Positions 43,747 to 51,951 of a stretch of DNA of 64,000 bases are shown piece by piece. Below the pieces are notes generated by a model. It had not been told where the DNA came from and did not search any database. It saw nothing but the letters and a program-made list of their open reading frames with translations. The position numbers were made by a program, and so were the translations under genes. Location: assembly GCF_002836515.1 (NCBI RefSeq), contig NZ_PJBC01000001.1:1-64000 (forward strand), given 5' to 3'. The DNA is from Pseudomonas sp. Choline-02u-1. Its GTDB lineage: Bacteria; Pseudomonadota; Gammaproteobacteria; Pseudomonadales; Pseudomonadaceae. Numbering within the stretch: the stretch's first letter is position 1; the number at the start of each line of letters is the position of its first letter.

Positions 43747-45483
43747 ATGTCTGATAAGAAACCCACCCTGCGCTCCGCCCAATGGTTTGGCACGGCCGAC
43801 AAGAACGGCTTCATGTACCGCAGCTGGATGAAGAATCAGGGCATCGCCGACCACCAGTTCCACGGCAAGCCGATCATCGGCATCTGCAACACCTGGTCCG
43901 AGCTGACCCCGTGCAACGCGCACTTCCGCCAGATCGCCGAGCACGTCAAACGCGGGGTGATCGAGGCCGGTGGTTTTCCGGTGGAGTTTCCGGTGTTCTC
44001 CAATGGCGAATCGAACCTGCGCCCGACCGCCATGCTCACCCGCAACCTGGCGAGCATGGACGTTGAGGAAGCGATTCGCGGCAACCCGATCGACGGCGTG
44101 GTGCTGCTCACCGGTTGCGATAAAACCACCCCGGCGTTGCTGATGGGCGCGGCCAGTTGCGACGTGCCGGCCATCGTGGTCACTGGCGGGCCGATGCTCA
44201 ACGGCAAGCACAAGGGCAAGGACATCGGTTCTGGCACCGTGGTCTGGCAGCTCAGCGAACAGGTCAAGGCCGGCACCATCACCATCGACGATTTCCTCGC
44301 GGCCGAAGGCGGCATGTCGCGCTCGGCGGGCACCTGCAACACCATGGGCACCGCCTCGACCATGGCCTGCATGGCCGAAGCACTGGGCACTTCCCTGCCC
44401 CATAACGCAGCGATCCCAGCGGTGGATGCGCGCCGTTACGTGCTGGCGCACATGTCTGGCATGCGTGCGGTGGAAATGGTGCGTGAAGACCTGAAACTGT
44501 CGAAGATCCTCACCAAGGAAGCTTTCGAAAACGCCATCCGCGTCAACGCCGCCATCGGTGGTTCGACCAACGCCGTAATTCACTTGAAAGCCATTGCCGG
44601 GCGCATCGGCGTCGAACTCGATCTGGACGACTGGACGCGCATCGGTCGCGGCATGCCGACCATCGTCGACCTGCAGCCGTCCGGGCGCTTCCTGATGGAA
44701 GAGTTTTATTACGCCGGTGGTTTGCCTGCGGTGCTGCGTCGCCTCGGTGAGGCCAATCTGATTCCCAATCCGAATGCCTTGACGGTCAACGGCAAATCTA
44801 TCGGCGAGAACACCAAGGACGCGCCGATCTACGGCGAAGACCAAGTGATCCGCACGCTCGACAACCCGATCCGCGCCGACGGCGGTATCTGCGTACTGCG
44901 CGGCAACCTCGCGCCACTCGGTGCGGTGCTCAAACCCTCTGCCGCCACTGCTGAACTGATGCAGCATCGCGGTCGCGCCGTGGTGTTCGAGAACTTCGAC
45001 ATGTACAAGGCGCGGATCAACGATCCGGAACTGGACGTCGATAAGGATTCGATTCTGGTGATGAAAAACTGCGGGCCGAAGGGTTATCCGGGCATGGCCG
45101 AGGTCGGCAACATGGGCCTGCCGGCCAAGCTGCTGGCCCAGGGTGTGACCGACATGGTGCGCATTTCTGACGCACGCATGAGCGGCACCGCGTACGGCAC
45201 GGTGGTTTTGCACGTTGCGCCGGAAGCGGCAGCGGGCGGGCCTTTGGCGGCAGTAAAGGAAGGCGACTGGATCGAACTCGATTGCGCCAGCGGCCGTTTG
45301 CATCTGGACATTCCGGACGTGGAACTGGCCGCTCGCATGGCCGATCTGCAAGCGCCGCAGCAATTGCTGGTGGGTGGCTATCGTCAGTTGTACATCGACC
45401 ACGTACTGCAAGCGGATCAGGGTTGCGACTTTGACTTCCTCGTCGGTTGCCGTGGTGCCGAGGTTCCGCGTCACTCTCATTAA
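43747..45483 (+). CDS. L-arabonate dehydratase (IlvD/Edd family)
   Basis: 578 residues. Fe-S sugar-acid dehydratase. The three cluster cysteines are C56 (LTPCNAH), C124 (LTGCDKTTP) and C197 (SAGTCNTMGTAS). Their spacing equals that of the structurally known Rhizobium L-arabinonate dehydratase (59/127/200, recalled from the literature). Other marks: FSNGESNLRPTAMLTRNL and the catalytic Ser region SDARMSGTAYGTVVLHV. Removes water from L-arabonate (or D-fuconate/D-galactonate) to give the 2-keto-3-deoxy acid. Divergent from the importer operon and followed by the regulator gene. Confidence 0.88.
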   Translation: MSDKKPTLRSAQWFGTADKNGFMYRSWMKNQGIADHQFHGKPIIGICNTWSELTPCNAHFRQIAEHVKRGVIEAGGFPVEFPVFSNGESNLRPTAMLTRNLASMDVEEAIRGNPIDGVVLLTGCDKTTPALLMGAASCDVPAIVVTGGPMLNGKHKGKDIGSGTVVWQLSEQVKAGTITIDDFLAAEGGMSRSAGTCNTMGTASTMACMAEALGTSLPHNAAIPAVDARRYVLAHMSGMRAVEMVREDLKLSKILTKEAFENAIRVNAAIGGSTNAVIHLKAIAGRIGVELDLDDWTRIGRGMPTIVDLQPSGRFLMEEFYYAGGLPAVLRRLGEANLIPNPNALTVNGKSIGENTKDAPIYGEDQVIRTLDNPIRADGGICVLRGNLAPLGAVLKPSAATAELMQHRGRAVVFENFDMYKARINDPELDVDKDSILVMKNCGPKGYPGMAEVGNMGLPAKLLAQGVTDMVRISDARMSGTAYGTVVLHVAPEAAAGGPLAAVKEGDWIELDCASGRLHLDIPDVELAARMADLQAPQQLLVGGYRQLYIDHVLQADQGCDFDFLVGCRGAEVPRHSH

Positions 45484-45486
45484 GAG

Positions 45487-45624
45487 CAAAAGATCGCAGC
45501 CTGCGGCAGCTCCTACACGGGAATGCAAATCCGTGTGGGAGCGGGCTTGCTCGCGAAGGCGGCGGCACATTCAACAGTAATGTTGTTTGACTCACCGCTT
45601 TCGCGAGCAAGCCCGCTCCCACAG
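45487..45624. repeat. REP elements of both classes
   Basis: A single GATCGCAGCC-class element (45487-45516) is followed by an inverted pair of the GGGCTTGCTCGCGAA class (45533-45624), between the dehydratase and its regulator. Confidence 0.85.
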
Positions 45625-45705
45625 TTGTTCTATACCCGACTCAAGATTGTCCGGTGCCTGCTATGATGCGCGGCATCTCCATCGCTCAGGATCGTGCCGC
45701 TCCCC

Positions 45706-46425
45706 ATGGATTACCGCAAACCCTCCGACCGTAAAAGCATGCATTCGCGCATCGTCCAGGAACTGGGCATGCAGATCGTCTCCGGACGCTTTTTGCCCGA
45801 CGACAAACTGCCCGCCGAAGCCCTGCTGTGCGAGGAGTACGCGGTCAGTCGGCCGGTGTTGCGCGAGGCCACGCGAGTGTTGGTGGCCAAGGGTCTGGTG
45901 TATTCCAAACCGCGCGTGGGCACAGTGGTCAAGGCCCGGCGCGAATGGCACATGCTCGACCCGGACGTGCTGCACTGGCTGATGCAGAGCAGCCCACAGA
46001 ATGAATTCTTCAACGTGCTGACCAGCGTGCGCAGCATCATCGAACCCGCCGCCGCCGCCCTCGCCGCTCAGCATGCGACCGATGCCGACATCGCTGCGAT
46101 CAACGAAGCCTACCAACGCATGGAAGCCGCACCGACGCCGGAAGCCTTGTTGCAGCCGGACCTGGATTTCCACAGCCGCATTGCCGATGCGACGCACAAT
46201 GACCTGCTGGCGAACCTGTGCAACATGCTGGCGGTGGCGATTGCCGAGGCGTTGAAGCATTCCAATCAGCGACCGAATCTGCATGAGCTGGCGTTGCCGC
46301 GGCACAAGGCAATTTTGACCGCCATCGAGAACCGTGATGCCTTGGGTGCCCGGCATGCGACGTTGGTGCAGCTGGATGATGCGCGCAGTGCATTGAGTGT
46401 GGTGCTGGGCGCCGAGCTTTCCTGA
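45706..46425 (+). CDS. FadR-type GntR-family regulator of the arabonate genes
   Basis: 239 residues. N-terminal GntR winged helix (MHSRIVQELGMQIVSGRFLP, AEALLCEEYAVSRPVLREAT, KGLVYSKPRVGTVVKAR, about 11-76) and a C-terminal FCD helical domain with the metal/ligand residues in the pattern DLDFHSRIADATHNDLL ... HKAILTAIENRDALGARHAT. Such regulators usually repress and are released by a pathway acid. Located beside the dehydratase; predicted to bind TAGTAATACTA at 43647-43657. ATG 45706 begins MDYRKPSD; a GTG four codons upstream is possible. Confidence 0.88.
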   Translation: MDYRKPSDRKSMHSRIVQELGMQIVSGRFLPDDKLPAEALLCEEYAVSRPVLREATRVLVAKGLVYSKPRVGTVVKARREWHMLDPDVLHWLMQSSPQNEFFNVLTSVRSIIEPAAAALAAQHATDADIAAINEAYQRMEAAPTPEALLQPDLDFHSRIADATHNDLLANLCNMLAVAIAEALKHSNQRPNLHELALPRHKAILTAIENRDALGARHATLVQLDDARSALSVVLGAELS

Positions 46426-46440
46426 CACAGCGAAAATTCC

Positions 46441-46530
46441 CTGTGGGAGCGGGCTTGCTCGCGAATGCGGTGTGTCAGTCAAAGCATTCTTTACTGACCC
46501 ACTGCATTCGCGAGCAAGCCCGCTCCCACA
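46441..46530. repeat. REP inverted pair (GGGCTTGCTCGCGAA class)
   Basis: CTGTGGGAGCGGGCTTGCTC and its reverse complement around a 40-base spacer, followed by the 46557 terminator. Confidence 0.87.
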
Positions 46531-46556
46531 TTTGGACTGAGTGAAATTCAAAAGAT

Positions 46557-46589
46557 AAAAAAGCCGCAACCCCATAAGGTTGCGGCTTT
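46557..46589. terminator. Bidirectional terminator
   Basis: AAAAGCCGCAACC and GGTTGCGGCTTT form a perfect stem with a 6-base loop and A/T runs, between the regulator gene (+) and the MMPL transporter gene (-). Confidence 0.9.
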
Positions 46590-46608
46590 GTCGTTTCAGC
46601 CTGTCAGA

Positions 46609-48993
46609 TCAGTGGGCAAACAACGAATTGCCCTTCTGCCCCGCCAGCTTCTCAGGTTTGATCAGGAACTTCGCCAGCGCTGGCAGCAGCCACAGCGCGC
46701 CGAACATGTTCCACAGCAGCATGAAGGTCAGCATCAGGCCCATGTCAGCCTGGAACTTGATCGCCGAGAAGATCCAGGTGCACACGCCGATCGCCAGACA
46801 CAGGCCGGTGAACAGCACCGCTTTACCGGTGGACTTCAGCGTCTGGTAATAGGCTTCCTGCAACGGCAGCCCGGCACGCAGGAAACTTTCCAGACGGCTG
46901 TAGATGTAGATGCCGTAGTCCACGCCGATCCCCACACCCAGCGCCACCACCGGCAAGGTCGCAACCTTCACGCCGATGCCCATGAACGCCATCAGCGCGT
47001 TGCCGAGCACCGAGGTCAGCACCAGCGGCAGGACGATGCACAGGGTCGCTGCCCATGAGCGGAAGGTGATCATGCACATCACTGCCACGCAGATGTACAC
47101 CAGAATCAGGATGGTCAACTCAGCCTGTTTGATGACTTCGTTGGTCGCCGCTTCAATCCCGGCATTACCGGCGGCGAGGATGAATTCGAGGCCGTCCTTG
47201 TTGTTTTCCTTGGCGAATTCCTGCACCGCTTGCACCGCACGGTCGAGGGTCTCGGCCTTGTGGTCATTGAGGAAAATCAGCACCGGCGCCAGCGAGCAGC
47301 TGTTGTTGTACAGGCCGTCTGCGCGGGCGATCGAGTTGTTCAGCACGTCCGGGTTGCGCGACAGGGTTTCCCATTTCAGGTTGCCCTCGTTCATGCCCTT
47401 GATCATCTGCTTGGACACGGTCACCAGCGAGATCGCTGACTGCACGCCCTCAGTGTTCTGCATCTTCCACATCAACTGATCGATCGGTGCCATGGCTTCA
47501 TAGCGCGAGCAGCCCTCGGCCTTGGTCTTGACCATCACCACCAGCACGTCGGAGCTGGTCGAGTAATTGCTGATGATGAAGTTGTTGTCCTTGTTGTAGC
47601 GCGAGTCCGGTCGCAGTTCCGGCGCGCCCTGGTCGAGATCGCCAATTTTCAGGTTCTGGCTGTACCAGAGGCCACCGCCGAAAGCGATCAGCGCCAGCAC
47701 CACCGAGACGCGTGCGACTTTCGGATTGGCGAAGTTCGACAGCAGGCGCCAGAACGGATGTTCGCGGTTCGCGTCTTTCTTGCTCTTGGCAATCGCACGC
47801 TTGCTGATGCCGACATAGGAAATCGCCACCGGCAGCAGAATCAGGTTGGTAAACACGATGACCGCCACACCGATGGACGCACCGATGGCCAGTTCACGGA
47901 TCACACCGATGTCGATGATCAGCAGCGTGATGAAGCCCACCGCATCGGCCAGAATCGCGATCATCCCCGGCAGGAACAATTGCCGGAAGGTGCGCCGTGC
48001 TGCGGTCAGCGCGTTATCCGCCTCGCTGGATTGCAGGGCAATACCGTTGATCTTTTGCACACCATGGGAAATGCCGATGGCGAAAATCAGGAACGGCACC
48101 AGCATCGAATACGGGTCGAGCCCGAAGCCGAAGAAGTGCATCAAACCGAGCTGCCAGACCACCGCCACCAAGGTCGTACTCAACACTGCAATGGTGCTGC
48201 GCACGCAGTTGGTGAACCACAGCAGCAGGATAAGGGTGATGACGAAGGCGACGCCGAAGAACAGCACCACCATCACCAGGCCGTCGATCAGGTCACCTAC
48301 TTTCTTGGCGAAGCCGACAATGTGGATCTTGATATTGGGATTCTGCGCTTCGAACTTGTTGCGGATCTTGTCTTCGAGCTCATGGGAAAACTGGCGATAG
48401 TCCAGCGCCAGCAGCTTGCCTTGGTCCTGCGGGTCCGGGTAGGCCTCCAGCAGCGGTATGTCGACGATGCTCGACTTGAAATCGTTGGCCACCAGACGCC
48501 CGACCTGGCCGGACTTGAGCACGTTGTTGCGCAGCAGATCGAGGCTGTCCTGGGAGCCGTTGTAGCTCTGCGGGATCACTTCACCCCCGGCGAAACCCTC
48601 TTCGGTCACTTCGGTCCAGCGCACGCTAGGGCTCCACAGCGACTTCAGCCCGGAGCGGTCGACGCCGGAAATGTAGAACACCTCGTCGTTGATCTGGCGC
48701 AGGGTCTCCATGTACTCCTTGGAGAAGATGTCGCCGTCGGTGGCTTCCACCGAAATACGCACGGTGTTGCCGAGGTTCGCCAGATCGTTGCGGTGCTCCA
48801 TCATCTTTTCGATGAAGGGATGCTGCAGCGGGATCATTTTTTCGAAACTGGTCGACGGCCGGATCAGCGTCGCCTGCCAGAACAGGAAGATGCTCACCAC
48901 CAGGCAGATCAGAATCACGGCCGGGCGGTTGTTGAAAATCAGGCGTTCGAGGAACGTCGCCTTTTCCTGCTGAGGAGTGATCAAGGAAGTCAT
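46609..48993 (-). CDS. RND/MMPL-family transporter
   Basis: 794 residues with the MMPL/HAE3-like duplication: TM1 (AVILICLVVSIFLFW), a large periplasmic domain (FEKMIPLQHPFIEKMMEHRN), TM2-6 (VMVVLFFGVAFVITLILLLW, DPYSMLVPFLIFAIGISHGV), TM7, a second periplasmic domain, and TM8-12 (PVVALGVGIGVDYGIYIYSR, FTGLCLAIGVCTWIFSAIKF). Proton-driven export of lipids or hydrophobic compounds is usual for the family; the substrate here is unknown. It follows the YCF48-like gene with an ATGA overlap. In other pseudomonads this pair is usually accompanied by DUF1302/DUF1329 genes, which are absent here. Confidence 0.9.
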   Translation of the reverse strand: MTSLITPQQEKATFLERLIFNNRPAVILICLVVSIFLFWQATLIRPSTSFEKMIPLQHPFIEKMMEHRNDLANLGNTVRISVEATDGDIFSKEYMETLRQINDEVFYISGVDRSGLKSLWSPSVRWTEVTEEGFAGGEVIPQSYNGSQDSLDLLRNNVLKSGQVGRLVANDFKSSIVDIPLLEAYPDPQDQGKLLALDYRQFSHELEDKIRNKFEAQNPNIKIHIVGFAKKVGDLIDGLVMVVLFFGVAFVITLILLLWFTNCVRSTIAVLSTTLVAVVWQLGLMHFFGFGLDPYSMLVPFLIFAIGISHGVQKINGIALQSSEADNALTAARRTFRQLFLPGMIAILADAVGFITLLIIDIGVIRELAIGASIGVAVIVFTNLILLPVAISYVGISKRAIAKSKKDANREHPFWRLLSNFANPKVARVSVVLALIAFGGGLWYSQNLKIGDLDQGAPELRPDSRYNKDNNFIISNYSTSSDVLVVMVKTKAEGCSRYEAMAPIDQLMWKMQNTEGVQSAISLVTVSKQMIKGMNEGNLKWETLSRNPDVLNNSIARADGLYNNSCSLAPVLIFLNDHKAETLDRAVQAVQEFAKENNKDGLEFILAAGNAGIEAATNEVIKQAELTILILVYICVAVMCMITFRSWAATLCIVLPLVLTSVLGNALMAFMGIGVKVATLPVVALGVGIGVDYGIYIYSRLESFLRAGLPLQEAYYQTLKSTGKAVLFTGLCLAIGVCTWIFSAIKFQADMGLMLTFMLLWNMFGALWLLPALAKFLIKPEKLAGQKGNSLFAH

Positions 48994-50033
48994 AGCCCCG
49001 CCTTCTTGTTATTGGTCTCGGCACCGTTTGGCTGGGTGATGTGCAATCCACCCTGCCCGGTCAGAATCAGGTTGCCATTGCCGGCGGCGGTGACCGACGA
49101 CAGCGAAATGCGATCCGGACGGTTGAACACGCTGAAGGTTTCGCCGTTGTCACTGCTGCTGATCACCGAGCCGCCGTTGCCGACGATGACGATCGAGCCA
49201 TCTTCCAGCAGCGTGCCGCCGGACAGGCCGAACTCCAGCGCACCGCGCGCGGCTTTGAGCTCGACCTGCTCCCAGTTGCTGCCGAAATCGGTGGAGCGGT
49301 AGAGGTTGCCGCGCAAGCCGTAAGCCAGCAGGGTCTGCGGTTGCGCCGTGCCGATAACGCCAAACAGCGAACCTTCGTATGGGCCTTCGAGTTTCTCCCA
49401 GGTCTGACCGTCATCGGCGGAGCGGAACATGCTGCCGGACTCACCGACGATGAACAGCCCGGCGTCTTTCACGGCAGCAATGGCGTTGAGGTGGAACTGG
49501 TCTTCGTTATCGAGGCGGTCGCTGACGTCTTGCCAGTCTTTGCCGCCGTCGGTAGTTTCCAGCAGCGTGCCATAGGCGCCCACGGCAAAGCCGCTGCTGG
49601 CGTCCTTGAACCAGACGTCGAGCAGCGGCGATTCACGTTTGAGGTCTTCGAATTGTTTGCTCCAGGTCAGACCGCCGTCTGTGCTGGCGAGAACCTGTGC
49701 ATCGTGGCCAACGGCCCAGCCGTTTTTGTGGTCGACGAAATACACGGCGGTGAGCAGTTGTCGGGTTGGCACCTTGGCCTGGGTCCAGGTCTTGCCCTGG
49801 TCATCGGAATAGACGATGTGCCCACGATCGCCGACCGCGACCAGACGCGCGCCGGCATGGACCACGTCAAGAATCAGGCTTTTTGCGGCCTTGGCCGATT
49901 CGGTGGCATAGACCACGTCAGCCGGGGCCTCGGCGGCAATCACAGGTGCCGATAACGTGGCAAAGCCCAGCAGCGAGAGTGCTGTGGCCAGCAACGCGGT
50001 GTTGCGTAACGCCGGCGGGCGGCAACGACTCAT
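48990..50033 (-). CDS. YCF48/BNR-type beta-propeller, exported
   Basis: 347 residues. Signal peptide about 1-34 (LLATALSLLGFATLSAPVIA), then YCF48-like blades with Asp-box repeats: IVYSDDQGKTWTQAKVP, VLASTDGGLTWSKQFED, LLETTDGGKDWQDVSDR, MFRSADDGQTWEKLEGP, LYRSTDFGSNWEQVELK, VISSSDNGETFSVF. Probably periplasmic. Always paired with MMPL transporters of this subgroup and perhaps an accessory or assembly factor. First gene of the two-gene unit. Confidence 0.88.
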   Translation of the reverse strand: MSRCRPPALRNTALLATALSLLGFATLSAPVIAAEAPADVVYATESAKAAKSLILDVVHAGARLVAVGDRGHIVYSDDQGKTWTQAKVPTRQLLTAVYFVDHKNGWAVGHDAQVLASTDGGLTWSKQFEDLKRESPLLDVWFKDASSGFAVGAYGTLLETTDGGKDWQDVSDRLDNEDQFHLNAIAAVKDAGLFIVGESGSMFRSADDGQTWEKLEGPYEGSLFGVIGTAQPQTLLAYGLRGNLYRSTDFGSNWEQVELKAARGALEFGLSGGTLLEDGSIVIVGNGGSVISSSDNGETFSVFNRPDRISLSSVTAAGNGNLILTGQGGLHITQPNGAETNNKKAGL

Positions 50034-50250
50034 AGACCTTCCCCTATTTATTATTGTTGGGCCATCGGGCCTTCAAGGGCGCCGCAAGAGTACCCGGCTG
50101 CTGGCAGATCAGAATCATCGTCCTGAAACCCGCAATCCAGAGCCCCTTCGGAAGCTGGCTCATCCTATCGGGCTTTGCAAATGTCTGACAATCGGCGCCA
50201 CGTTATCTTTTGTTAACCGGTACCAGCCTCGCTTGGCCTGCGATTTTCAT

Positions 50251-50340
50251 TGTGGGAGGGGGCTTGCTCCCGAATCGATGTGTCAGCCACCAGACACGTT
50301 GCCTGATCTACCGCTTTCGGGGGCAAGCCCCCTCCCACAG
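50251..50340. repeat. REP inverted pair in the 50034-50494 gap
   Basis: TGTGGGAGGGGGCTTGCTCC on the left and its near reverse complement on the right, a GGGGGC variant of the main class. The rest of this 461-base gap has no gene; its right end holds the operator at 50438-50453. Confidence 0.85.
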
Positions 50341-50437
50341 ATTCACAGGTTGTCTGGAGAATGGTGAGTGGCGGATGAATGTGCAGCCATTCGCAGGATA
50401 GATGACGCAAATCTTGTGGAGAGGACTTGCAGGATCG

Positions 50438-50454
50438 GTATTATGGTATACCAT
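50438..50454. promoter_or_regulatory. FCD-regulator operator 1
   Basis: GTATTATGGTATACCA (50438-50453) includes the 12-base palindrome ATGGTATACCAT and the FadR-subfamily pattern TGGT-AT-ACCA. It lies 41 bases before the 50495 start and overlaps a -10-like TATTAT, so it would repress. The same 16 bases occur at 56200-56215. Confidence 0.75.
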
Positions 50455-50494
50455 CAGACGCACAGACACTCTCAATCCCCCAACGGAGCAGCTC

Positions 50495-51085
50495 ATGAGT
50501 TTCGAAATTCGCAAGATCGTCAGCTATGTCGAAGAAACCTTCATCGAAGGCGGCAAGGCTACTGACAAGCCGGTGACCATGGTCGGCCTCGCCGTGGTGA
50601 TGAAGAACCCCTGGGTGGGCAACGGTTTTGTCGAAGACCTCAAGCCGCAGATCCGCGCCAACTGCTCTGACCTTGGCGCAATGATGGTCGAGCGTCTGGT
50701 CGGCATCATCGGCGGTGCCGAGAAGATCGAGGCCTATGGCAAAGCAGCAGTGGTCGGCGCTGATGGCGAGATCGAGCACGCCTCGGCGGTGATCCACACC
50801 CTGCGCTTCGGCAACCACTACCGCGAAGCGGTGAAAGCCAAGAGCTACCTGAGCTTCACCAACAAGCGCGGCGGCCCGGGCACTTCGATTCAGATCCCGA
50901 TGATGCACAAGGACGACGAAGGTCTGCGTTCGCACTACATCACCCTGGAAATGCAGATCGAAGATGCGCCGCGTGCCGACGAAATCGTCGTCGTGCTGGG
51001 TTGCGCCGACGGTGGCCGCCTGCACCCGCGCATCGGCAACCGCTACATCGATCTGGAAGAACTGGCCGCCGAAAAAGCCCAGTAA
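50495..51085 (+). CDS. Amino acid synthesis (DUF1185/AA_synth) family protein
   Basis: 196 residues of the AA_synth family: MSFEIRKIVSYVEETFIEGG, KPVTMVGLAVVMKNPWVGNG, GAEKIEAYGKAAVVGADGEI, HASAVIHTLRFGNHYREAVK, CADGGRLHPRIGNRY. Structures in the family resemble Bacillus chorismate mutase-like folds but the reaction is not known. First gene of the operon 50495-53927, controlled by operator 1. ATG 50495 follows GGAGCAGCTC. Confidence 0.85.
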   Translation: MSFEIRKIVSYVEETFIEGGKATDKPVTMVGLAVVMKNPWVGNGFVEDLKPQIRANCSDLGAMMVERLVGIIGGAEKIEAYGKAAVVGADGEIEHASAVIHTLRFGNHYREAVKAKSYLSFTNKRGGPGTSIQIPMMHKDDEGLRSHYITLEMQIEDAPRADEIVVVLGCADGGRLHPRIGNRYIDLEELAAEKAQ

Positions 51086-51117
51086 TCACAACAAGAAAGG
51101 CATTGCAGGAGCGCTCC

Positions 51118-51951
51118 ATGATTCGGCTCACCGCTGAACTCACCCCGGCTGGCACCAGTTACCTGGCGACCGGCCAAGGCCAGCCCGTGGTCTTGATCCA
51201 CGGCGTGGGCCTGAACAAAGAAATGTGGGGCGGACAGATTGTCGGCCTCGCCAGCCAGTATCAGGTGATCGCCTACGACATGCTCGGTCACGGCGCCAGC
51301 CCGCGCCCGGCCAGCGGCACCGACCTGCTCGGTTACGCCGATCAGTTGCTCGAGCTGCTCGATCACCTGAATCTGCCCCAGGCAGCGGTGATCGGTTTCT
51401 CCATGGGCGGCCTGGTCGCCCGGGCTTTTGCCCTGCACTATCCCGAGCGCCTCCAAAGCCTGGTGGTGTTGAACAGCGTGTTCAACCGCAGCGAAGAACA
51501 GCGTGCTGGTGTGATCGCCCGCACTGCGCAGGCCGCCGAGCATGGCCCGGACGCCAATGCCGAGGCGGCGCTGTCACGCTGGTTCAGCCGTGAATATCAG
51601 GCAGCCAACCCGGCGCAGATCGCCGCGTTGCGCCAGACATTGGCCAACAATGATCCGCAGGGCTACCTGACCACCTACGAATTGTTCGCCACCCAGGACA
51701 TGTATCGCGCCGACGACCTCAGCACCATTGAGGCGCCGACGCTGATCGCCACCGGCGAACTCGACCCCGGCTCGACGCCGGAAATGGCCGAGCAACTGGC
51801 CCGGCGCATCCCTGGTGCGAAGGTTGCCGTGCTGCCCGAGCAACGGCATATGATGCCGGTAGAGTCGCCGCGTCTGGTCAATCAGATGCTGCTGGAATTT
51901 CTCCAATTCGCACACTCCCGACAAAACCATATAAAGGGGATCGTTGCATGA
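51118..51951 (+). CDS. Alpha/beta hydrolase
   Basis: 277 residues. Alpha/beta-hydrolase: oxyanion region VVLIHGVGLNKEMWG, nucleophile elbow GFSMGGLVARAFALHYPERL (Ser in G-F-S-M-G), acid in TLIATGELDPGSTPEMA and His in LPEQRHMMPVESPRLVN. Resembles enol-lactone hydrolase (PcaD) or RutD relatives. Shares the operon with the aldehyde dehydrogenase (ATGA overlap at 51948) and lies 32 bases after the AA_synth gene. GGAG precedes the ATG at 51118. Confidence 0.9.
   Translation: MIRLTAELTPAGTSYLATGQGQPVVLIHGVGLNKEMWGGQIVGLASQYQVIAYDMLGHGASPRPASGTDLLGYADQLLELLDHLNLPQAAVIGFSMGGLVARAFALHYPERLQSLVVLNSVFNRSEEQRAGVIARTAQAAEHGPDANAEAALSRWFSREYQAANPAQIAALRQTLANNDPQGYLTTYELFATQDMYRADDLSTIEAPTLIATGELDPGSTPEMAEQLARRIPGAKVAVLPEQRHMMPVESPRLVNQMLLEFLQFAHSRQNHIKGIVA

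Noticed and set aside
43642..45570. 642-codon frame antisense to the dehydratase
   Set aside because: Complement of a protein with conserved Fe-S cysteines; the antisense product is His/Arg/Val-rich without domains and runs through a REP element.
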